The notes beneath the pieces are model-generated. The model was not told where the DNA came from. It did not search any database and saw only the letters and a list, made by a program, of their open reading frames with translations. A stretch of DNA of 38,783 nt from contig JAAFJS010000025.1 in NCBI GenBank assembly GCA_013298985.1, positions 1 to 38,783 on the forward strand. The letters run 5' to 3'. Position 1 is the first letter of the stretch, and every line of letters begins with the position of its first letter. The DNA is from Cytophagales bacterium. Lineage in GTDB: Bacteria > Bacteroidota > Bacteroidia > Cytophagales > Thermoflexibacteraceae. Below are positions 33,630-38,783 of this stretch, piece after piece. The position numbers and the translations under genes are program-made.

Positions 33630-33793
33630 TGTTGTTATTTTTTACGAATGTGTTTTATATTTTTGACGCTAAATTTTGTATGCTGTTCCAGTAAAACTAA
33701 AATTAAAATGTAAAGTTGTAAAGTTTTTGATAAAAAATCAATAGAGATGCTTATTTTTTAATGAAAGCCTAATAGAAAGCATATTTTACAAAA

Positions 33794-34852
33794 TTACTTT
33801 TTAAACACCGCTACTTTTTTATTCACATATTTGTCCTTATTTTCCTTCAAGTCCAAAAGCCAATTAGCGTACATATTTTTGGGCATTTGGCGGTAGCCCA
33901 AGCTATGAATTTGCTTGTAAACTTGGTTCATTTGGGCGAACTTTGCTTTGGTGCTTGGGTCGTCTTTGCCTTTGGTTTGCACCAATTTTTTGTACTGACT
34001 GAGTAGCGTTTCTCCTTGTAAGAGCAAGGCATTCACGCAGTTAGGGAAGTGCTGTAATGCCAATTCACAGCACTGCAATACAAATGAGCCATCATTTTCA
34101 GGGAATTTCTTGGTATATCCCTGTCCTAAATCTACTACACACAAGGCGACTGCCCTGTGCGTGCCTATGGTGTCCATATAAAGCGCATTCTGAACTGCCT
34201 CTAAGCTGATGTAGCCCGAAACCATGAGCCACGCATCTATGGGAAAAGTAGCACTCGTCAGTTCTGTATTGTACCAGCCTGTTTTCTTGCTGTGGTGCTT
34301 GATATAGAGGTGATTAGGGGCAAGTGCCAAATGTGCCTCTGCGCCTAACTCATCACACAAGATTTTGTAGAGGTAGGGCAGAGAGTGACAGTTGCCTGTC
34401 TTGGTAGCTAAGAGCTTGGTAACAAAGGTTTTAGACCAGTCCGTATCGCCAAAAAAATCGTTGAAGTCATAGCCGAAGGGGGAATGATAGGCTAAATTGC
34501 CACTATCTAATGCTACTTTGATAGTATCTGTGAGAATTTTAAAAACAGAACCATATTTTGCGACCTTTGCAATGTCTTTTTCTGGATATTCTAAGGCATT
34601 TGCCATCATAAATCTGGCACTTAAATCGGCTAAGAATAAAACTCTTTGATTAAATACTTCATATTCGATTTCATTATCTAAAAAAGCATTTTCTGTTAAA
34701 AAAACAGCTTTCTTAAAGTCATTTTTTTGTGTACCTTCAAGCATTTCAGCGATATTTTGATAGGCATTATCATAGTATTTTGAACCTGATTGGGCATATA
34801 TACAAATACAAGAGATACAGTAAAAAAGTAAGGTAAAACTAATTTTTCTCAT
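33794..34852 (-). CDS. Secreted protein with transglutaminase-like Cys-His pair
   Basis: The ATG at 34852 is chosen because it opens a signal peptide (MRKISFTLLFYCISCICIYA, cleavage near 20); a frame extension upstream adds 28 residues without sense. Length is 352. The centre carries TKTGNCHSLPYLYKILCDEL (Cys155), APNHLYIKH (His181) and WYNTELTS (Glu197). This is the order and spacing of the Cys-His-acid triad of transglutaminase-like cysteine peptidases, which use G-C-x-x-x-x-x-(Y/L/F). The C-terminal third is helical, TPR-like (SFVLQCCELALQHFPNCVNA). It lies 13 bases after a putative lipoprotein and ends the cluster that includes a GG-leader peptide. Function is unknown. Confidence 0.72.
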   Translation of the reverse strand: MRKISFTLLFYCISCICIYAQSGSKYYDNAYQNIAEMLEGTQKNDFKKAVFLTENAFLDNEIEYEVFNQRVLFLADLSARFMMANALEYPEKDIAKVAKYGSVFKILTDTIKVALDSGNLAYHSPFGYDFNDFFGDTDWSKTFVTKLLATKTGNCHSLPYLYKILCDELGAEAHLALAPNHLYIKHHSKKTGWYNTELTSATFPIDAWLMVSGYISLEAVQNALYMDTIGTHRAVALCVVDLGQGYTKKFPENDGSFVLQCCELALQHFPNCVNALLLQGETLLSQYKKLVQTKGKDDPSTKAKFAQMNQVYKQIHSLGYRQMPKNMYANWLLDLKENKDKYVNKKVAVFKK

Positions 34853-34865
34853 AAAATATTGATAT

Positions 34866-35627
34866 TTAATCTTTTGAAAATCCATTGAGAATATAATATA
34901 ATTCTGATAAACCGTTCCAATCATTGCAAGTTGCATCTGTTATTTGCAAAGTGTCTTTATTCTTGATAAGATAATAGTTAGTAGGATGTTCGCAACTTCG
35001 AGAAAGCTTCTTTATTTTTCGGAGTTCTACTTCTAATCGCCTGATGTCATTAATTTCTCTACCCAATTTTTTTGTAAAAAGTTCATCATTATCAGTACTA
35101 TCATTATTGATTTTCAACAAATTAACAAAATAATTATCTTGCGCTTTCCAAATTTTTATACTTTTATGATTTTTTGACCAGCCCAAATGAAAATCTACTC
35201 CAATAATGCGAAGTGTATCTCCTAATTTAAGTTCATTTATCATTAGGCTTTCTGTGTATTGTTGCCAATTATTTTTACATAAATCTATTTTTAATGTATC
35301 TATAGGCTCATGAATTTCAATTTGAGAAGTTATGACCTCATTATAGATATTTTTGTATTTTAATTTAAACTGCCCAAACAAGAGGCTGTCTATCAATAGG
35401 TTATTTTCTTTGATATACATCTTCAGTATTAATTTATCATTTCTGTCTAAAACTTCAATCGTATCATCATAGAAAATAAATTCTCTCTCTGGTTGATATG
35501 AACTATAAAAAAGCAACAACAAATTACCTTTTTTATGAGTAGAGGTACATTGAAAGAAGATTAAAAAACAGATTGTAAAAAAATATAAAACATATCTATT
35601 TACCATACTTTTTAGCTTTGTCATCAT
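34866..35627 (-). CDS. Putative lipoprotein of unknown function
   Basis: 253 residues from the first ATG; an ATG seven codons later (35606) gives a cleaner signal sequence, MVNRYVLYFFTICFLIFFQC, whose Cys would be the lipid site, although Gln at -1 is unusual for a lipobox. The rest is charged and beta/helix mixed with a Lys/Arg/Glu-rich segment REINDIRRLEVELRKIKKL. No family is recognised. Its start lies inside the 3' end of a decayed HExxH metalloprotease-like gene, whose stop is at 35596. That head-to-tail overlap is the usual arrangement of effector and immunity genes, so an immunity or partner role is one hypothesis. Confidence 0.65.
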   Translation of the reverse strand: MMTKLKSMVNRYVLYFFTICFLIFFQCTSTHKKGNLLLLFYSSYQPEREFIFYDDTIEVLDRNDKLILKMYIKENNLLIDSLLFGQFKLKYKNIYNEVITSQIEIHEPIDTLKIDLCKNNWQQYTESLMINELKLGDTLRIIGVDFHLGWSKNHKSIKIWKAQDNYFVNLLKINNDSTDNDELFTKKLGREINDIRRLEVELRKIKKLSRSCEHPTNYYLIKNKDTLQITDATCNDWNGLSELYYILNGFSKD

Positions 35628-36145
35628 AACCTTTCCATCTATGAATACTGTGTAATTTCATCAAAAAATTATATGTAGCAGCTTTATTAATCTGATTTGA
35701 AGTAGGACTTGTTGTAATTACAGGTGTACCAGCGTGGTCTTTCCTTGTTACCCCTCCTTTTTTTATTTCTCCAAATGCTATTGCTGTTTTCTACTCTGTA
35801 CCTGTAATCACTCTTTTCTCCTCTTTGTTCCCATATTGTTCGTCTTTCTCTTTTGCCCTTGTTTCATGTGCAGTATGATTTTTTGCATCATCATGAGCAT
35901 GGTCAGACTCATGGTCTAAGGCGATAGAACTGTTCCATTAGTAGTTTCAAGCCCTCCCAAAGGATTCCAATTAATGACACCATCATCATAATTATATATC
36001 TGCCTTTACGCAATAAAGATATTATTTTCTTTGAGTCCCCTTTAAATGAGATTTCTATGTTCTTTCTTATGATTTCTTCTGATGTCTGACCAAAAGAAAC
36101 ATAAAAAAATAAAGTAAAAATAAATGTTAAAGCATTGATTTTCAT
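35596..36145 (-). pseudogene. Decayed secreted HExxH metalloprotease-like (effector-type) gene
   Basis: A minus-strand gene broken in three places. It begins MKINALTFIFTLFFYVSFGQ (signal peptide) and reads to LLRKGRY. After a frameshift near 35995-36002 it continues YNYDDGVINWNPLGGLETTN. A one-base deletion at about 35920 leads to LDHESDHAHDDAKNH, with zinc motif HESDH. It then runs through YGNKEEKRVITGTE to an in-frame TAG (35791-35793), then KTAIAFGEIKKGGVTRKDHA, GTPVITTSPTS and KLHSIHRWKGYDDKAKKYGK to the stop at 35596. The GGLxTTNGTVLSP...HExxH...NKEEKRVI layout is one I associate with effector-type zinc peptidase domains found at the ends of Rhs-like and other secreted Bacteroidota proteins. 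The rebuilt length is about 180 residues. Confidence 0.68.
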
Positions 36146-36248
36146 TAGCTTAATAGTATAGTGTATTTTAAATGATTGATGTAATACAAGGAAGAAAGAA
36201 TCATCAAAATTTCATCATTCTAATGACTCTTTCAGATTAATTTAGGGA

Positions 36249-36410
36249 TTAGCAAAATCCTGAATTATTAAATTCTTCAACAGCAGCATCGGACTGTACT
36301 TTAGTGCCAAAGAAAACAATATAACGCAAAATTCCGCAATATGTTTCGAGTGGAATATAAAATATACCCCCTCTTACATTTTCCATTTCTTCAAAAGATA
36401 ATTTTTTCAT
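36249..36410 (-). CDS. Double-glycine leader peptide (exported peptide / RiPP-like precursor)
   Basis: A 53-codon frame from ATG 36408-36410 to TAA 36249-36251. The N-terminus MKKLSFEEMENVRGG is a textbook Bacteroidota GG leader: basic start, L-S-x-E-x-M-x-x-(V/I)-x-GG, with cleavage expected after Gly15. The 38-residue product starts IFYIPLETYCGILRYIVFFG and ends EEFNNSGFC; it has two cysteines (positions 25 and 53 of the precursor) that could pair. Such leaders are read by C39-peptidase ABC exporters working with an HlyD adaptor. No exporter gene remains here, only an HlyD stub 29 kb away. Peptide activity (bacteriocin, signal, other) cannot be told. No strict -7 box was found upstream. Confidence 0.75.
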   Translation of the reverse strand: MKKLSFEEMENVRGGIFYIPLETYCGILRYIVFFGTKVQSDAAVEEFNNSGFC

Positions 36411-36518
36411 TGTTTTGATTGTTTTAAAGTTTACGAAATTGATTATCGTAAAAAAATTACACTTGCAAGTTTTGTTCTTTTTACTTAGGGCAAAGTAAGA
36501 GGGTTTGTTTCAAAATAC

Positions 36519-36588
36519 CTGCATTTGTAGCTACGTATTTTATGGGTGTTGCCAATACGATATTGGTATTACCCATAAAATAATGCAG
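36519..36588. repeat. Long imperfect hairpin in the divergent region
   Basis: Arms ATTTTATGGGTGTTGCCAATA (split here: ATTTTATGGGT, GTTG, CCAATA; 36537-36557) and the matching TATTGGT-ATT-ACCCATAAAAT (36561-36581) pair except for a 4-base internal loop, with a 3-base apical loop CGA. An outer pair CTGCATT (36519-36525) / AATGCAG (36582-36588) extends it across an 11-base left bulge that itself contains GTAGCTAC. It sits between divergent genes, so it is unlikely to be a simple terminator. Confidence 0.7.
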
Positions 36589-36595
36589 TGATTTT

Positions 36596-36627
36596 TTTGA
36601 TAGATATGTAATCATTACTTAGCTTTG
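36596..36627 (+). promoter_or_regulatory. Promoter of the degenerate XRE gene
   Basis: TTTG (36596-36599), 20 bases, TAGCTTTG (36620-36627): a good match to the Bacteroidota consensus, about 74 bases before the ATG at 36701 and directly after the long hairpin. Confidence 0.65.
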
Positions 36628-36700
36628 CTTATCACTTTTACAGCACGAAGCTATACAATTTCTGATAAATATTACACCTAATCTTTTACTATTTTTTATC

Positions 36701-36898
36701 ATGCCTACAAAACACATCACCTTACGCGAACTTGCCCTACGCATCAGGGCTTTCCGCTTAGAGAAAAACTACAAACAAGAGGTAGTAGCTCAGGAGCTGC
36801 AAATCGGGCAGTCTGCCAAATCTTTGACCAAAGCAAAATTATTGCCCCAGTACAACTGCTCTCATTTACAAAAGTTCTTTATCTTTGCAAAAACATAG
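36701..36898 (+). pseudogene. Degenerate XRE-type helix-turn-helix gene
   Basis: The first 40 codons look like an HTH_3 regulator (LRIRAFRLEKNYKQEVVAQE LQIGQS). After QSA the sense is lost in the current frame (KSLTKAKLLPQYN). Nearby frames contain pieces of the expected continuation: AATCTT..GA.CAAAGCAAAATTATTGCC would give N-L-E-Q-S-K-I-I-A. This suggests a small deletion after QSA plus an inserted T. The usual fourth and fifth helices are missing and the protein ends at 65 residues. Its promoter looks intact. A -7 box for the next gene lies in its 3' end. Confidence 0.55.
36880..36887 (+). promoter_or_regulatory. Candidate -7 box of the MDR oxidoreductase gene
   Basis: TATCTTTG fits TAnnTTTG, 47 bases before the ATG at 36935, inside the end of the XRE remnant. 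The -33 element is not clear. Confidence 0.4.
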
Positions 36899-36934
36899 CT
36901 ATTTTGCTGGCTTAGGAAGACACCAAACAAAAAG

Positions 36935-37933
36935 ATGAAAGCATTACAAATTACTGATGACCCAAAGGAAAAACTAAAAATAGTGGAAATTCCCACGCCC
37001 AGCCTCAGTGAGGGCGAAGCACTGATTAGACTCACTACTGCCGCCCTCAATCATCGCGACCAGTGGATTCGAGAGGACAAATATCCTAACATCAAGCCCA
37101 ATACTACGCTGGGGTCAGACGGGTGCGGAGTGGTAGAAAAAGTGAGCAACGAAGCAGACCAACATTGGCTTGGGAAAACAGTAATTATCAATCCAAACAT
37201 AGGGTGGGGAGAAAATCCACGTTTTCAATCACCTCATTATCAGATTCTTGGAATGCCTACACACGGTACTTTTGCAGAATACATCGTTACCAAAACTGAC
37301 CGACTCCATATAAAACCTGAACATCTTACTGACGAACAGGCGGCAACCTTGCCCTTGGGTGGGCTGACTGCCTATCGTGCTGTTTTTACATTTGGAAACG
37401 CACAAACAGGCGATAATGTGTTAATTTCGGGCGTAGGTGGCGGTGTAGCTACACTTGCTTTGCAGTTTGCCTTGTCAAAAAAAGCAAATGTCTATGTAAC
37501 TTCGGGCAGTAAGGAAAAAATAGAAAAAGCAGTCGCAGCAGGCGCAATGGCAGGCGCAAACTATAAAGAGGCAAACTGGAACAAGGAGTTGCACGAAAAG
37601 ATAAAAGGCTTAAACTTGGTGGTGGATAGCGGCGGTGGCAAGGGTTTCAGCGATTTTATTCGCATGATGAAGCCCGCAGGAAAAATTGTATTTTATGGTG
37701 CTACACAAGGGCTACCCGTTACGCTGGATTTGTATAGAATGTTTTACTATCAAATTACTATTCAAGGAATTACCATGGGAAATGACGAAGAATTTGCTCA
37801 AATGATACAGTTAGTGAATGAGCAGAAAATTGTACCATTTGTAGATTCAGTGCGTCCATTTGCTGATATTATTTCTGCCTTTGACGAGATGAAAGCAGGA
37901 AAGCAGTTTGGCAAATTGGTCATTAAGTATTGA
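36935..37933 (+). CDS. Zinc-less medium-chain dehydrogenase/reductase (quinone oxidoreductase-like)
   Basis: 332 residues, MDR superfamily. The N-terminal GroES-like domain shows LNHRDQWIREDKYPNIKPNT LGSDGCGVVEKV; the catalytic-zinc cysteine seen in alcohol dehydrogenases is replaced by Asn-His-Arg-Asp, and the structural four-cysteine loop is absent. The nucleotide fold is VLISGVGGGVATLALQFALS (GxGxxG), followed by YVTSGSKEKIEKAVAAGA. LPLGGLTAYRAVF is the family's conserved hinge. It should reduce a quinone, enone or aldehyde with NAD(P)H in the cytoplasm; the exact substrate is unknown. It is apparently transcribed alone. Confidence 0.88.
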   Translation: MKALQITDDPKEKLKIVEIPTPSLSEGEALIRLTTAALNHRDQWIREDKYPNIKPNTTLGSDGCGVVEKVSNEADQHWLGKTVIINPNIGWGENPRFQSPHYQILGMPTHGTFAEYIVTKTDRLHIKPEHLTDEQAATLPLGGLTAYRAVFTFGNAQTGDNVLISGVGGGVATLALQFALSKKANVYVTSGSKEKIEKAVAAGAMAGANYKEANWNKELHEKIKGLNLVVDSGGGKGFSDFIRMMKPAGKIVFYGATQGLPVTLDLYRMFYYQITIQGITMGNDEEFAQMIQLVNEQKIVPFVDSVRPFADIISAFDEMKAGKQFGKLVIKY

Positions 37934-37946
37934 GCAGGGCAAGGGC

Positions 37947-38177
37947 TTAATCTTGCGCTTCTTTGACAAAATCTACTTGTTTGACAGGCGTAGGGTTAGG
38001 CTTAAGGGCATTAATAGAATCTAACTTATCTTCTTTCTGCCAAGAGATAATTTTTTCTTTGAGAGGAATGTGATTTCTATGCGTTGCGTAATCAAAAACG
38101 AGGCTTAGTGTGAGGTACAACAGCACAAAAGCAACAGAAGGAATGATAATCGCAAAACTTTTGTCTCGGTTTCTCAT
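37947..38177 (-). CDS. Small single-pass membrane protein of unknown function
   Basis: 76 residues: a short basic N-terminus (MRNRDKSF), one membrane helix (AIIIPSVAFVLLYLTLSLVF, about 9-28), then a hydrophilic tail rich in Lys, Asp and Pro (KPNPTPVKQVDFVKEAQD). No family is recognised. The N-in basic flank predicts the tail outside the cytoplasm. The stop is 13 bases from the convergent oxidoreductase stop. Regular codon use and a clean topology make it likely to be real, though it is short. Confidence 0.6.
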   Translation of the reverse strand: MRNRDKSFAIIIPSVAFVLLYLTLSLVFDYATHRNHIPLKEKIISWQKEDKLDSINALKPNPTPVKQVDFVKEAQD

Positions 38178-38371
38178 ATTTTCTTCTTTTAATTAAATGG
38201 TTAAGTTGGATATGTGCGTTAGGTCAAAGATGGTGAATGAAATTTGTGCATTTTGATATGCTTGTAAAGATACCAATAATTCTTGATTTTCTTATAAAAA
38301 TCCAAAAATTTATTTGAAAAAACAAAATCCAATATTTTAACCTAAAACTTTCGTCTTTTCAAAATACAAAT

Positions 38372-38379
38372 TAACTTTG
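38372..38379 (+). promoter_or_regulatory. Candidate -7 box of the transaldolase gene
   Basis: TAACTTTG fits TAnnTTTG, 85 bases before the ATG at 38465. Upstream T-rich sequence lacks a clean TTTG at 19-20 bases. The rest of the 38178-38464 gap shows no gene. Confidence 0.45.
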
Positions 38380-38464
38380 CAAGTATTTTTTTATGACGAA
38401 TGACTAATCGTTAATCATTGCTGGTTCATTCATTTTTATAATTTATAACTCATAATTCCCAAAG

Positions 38465-38783
38465 ATGGAACTTTACTTAGATTCAGTTGATATCAAAGAA
38501 ATAGAGGAAGCGTTCAAGCTGGGCTTTCTGACAGGGCTAACCACTACGCCAACGTTCATGCACAAAGAAGGTGTTACAGACATTGATGCCATGATTCTCC
38601 GCTTGGCGAAAATGGTGCCTATCTTGCAAATCGAGGCATTAGGTGAAACCGTAGAGGATATTTATGCAGAGGCGCACCGCCAGTTGGACATGGGCTTAGA
38701 CCGCACCAGAACCGTTTTCAAAATTCCTGTTTCGCTTCATGGCGTTGCTGCTTGTAAAAAGCTGGTAGATGAAGGCTTAATGG
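38465..38783 (+). CDS. Transaldolase / fructose-6-phosphate aldolase-like, N-terminal part (cut by window edge)
   Basis: An ATG at 38465 opens 106 codons that run off the right edge. It begins MELYLDSVDIKEIEEAFKLG, then FLTGLTTTPTFMHKEG; the class I aldolase opening is (F/Y)(L/I)D(S/T)A....I......G...G(V/L)TTNP. Here the usual TTNP reads TTTP. Asp6 corresponds to the conserved active-site aspartate. IEALGETVEDIYAEAHRQLD and TVFKIPVSLHGVAACKKLVD follow the TalC/FSA-type short transaldolases (about 215-230 residues). The Schiff-base lysine in the VKIP-like strand region appears as FKIP (Lys about 90). It acts in the pentose phosphate pathway or in a related aldol reaction. Confidence 0.85.
   Translation, partial: MELYLDSVDIKEIEEAFKLGFLTGLTTTPTFMHKEGVTDIDAMILRLAKMVPILQIEALGETVEDIYAEAHRQLDMGLDRTRTVFKIPVSLHGVAACKKLVDEGLM

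Noticed and set aside
35734-35919. 61-codon plus-strand frame, Phe/Cys-rich
   Set aside because: It is antisense to the protease-like pseudogene, whose coding sense on the minus strand is far stronger.
35909-36145. 78-residue frame as an independent secreted protein
   Set aside because: Its last 30 residues are nonsense, while a frame change restores YNYDDGVINWNPLGG and links to the downstream protease frame; it is the 5' part of the pseudogene.
1-38783. CRISPR arrays, tRNA, rRNA genes
   Set aside because: No regularly spaced direct repeats, cloverleaf or rRNA-like sequence was recognised on either strand by reading.

Overview
The window looks like chromosome from an AT-rich member of the Bacteroidota, probably the order Cytophagales. 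Supporting signs are an orphan GldM (type IX secretion/gliding), -7 boxes of the Bacteroidota form TAnnTTTG (three of them with TTTG 19-20 bases upstream), lipoproteins with classical lipoboxes, a TPR-transmembrane-SpoIIE phosphatase of the kind common in Microscilla-like bacteria, and a Bacteroidota-style double-glycine leader peptide. No rRNA, tRNA or CRISPR array was seen.

Layout. 1-1.5 kb: tail of an IS66-type transposase directly followed by a phytase-like lipoprotein. 1.6-6.6 kb: rpoC on the minus strand with its own promoter and without rpoB beside it, then a 650-base non-coding stretch carrying a spaced 10-mer repeat. 6.6-9.4 kb: a scarred accessory patch with an XRE regulator, the C-terminal stub of an HlyD exporter joined to the N-terminal half of a DNA methyltransferase, a small methyltransferase and a PD-(D/E)XK nuclease-like protein. 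9.5-18.6 kb: SpoIIE phosphatase, a Cys-rich small protein, orphan gldM and a PIG-L deacetylase that share a 20-base palindrome at matching distances from their start codons, an SMP-30-like lipoprotein, glutamate dehydrogenase and a methyltransferase. 18.7-25.1 kb: a seven-gene minus-strand operon for a surface glycan (two GT2 transferases, WecE/RffA-type aminotransferase, NeuD-like acetyltransferase, WbqC, methyltransferase, phytanoyl-CoA dioxygenase-like enzyme) with a strong promoter. 25.2-33.6 kb: CorA, an ABC permease, two tandem secreted paralogues, an M3 peptidase translationally coupled to a GT2 transferase, an isolated nuoK and pdhA. 33.8-36.9 kb: the most unusual part. 36.9-38.8 kb: a zinc-less MDR oxidoreductase, a small membrane protein and the start of a transaldolase.

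The most interesting region is 33.8-36.7 kb. Here lies an overlooked 53-residue peptide with a textbook GG leader. Downstream on the same strand are a decayed secreted HExxH metalloprotease-like gene (two frameshifts and a nonsense codon), a lipoprotein whose start overlaps the end of that gene, and a secreted transglutaminase-like protein. An elaborate hairpin, a good plus-strand promoter and a degenerate XRE gene lie upstream. This looks like a peptide/effector island in partial decay. The shared palindrome ahead of gldM and the PIG-L gene is the best candidate for a previously undescribed regulatory link.
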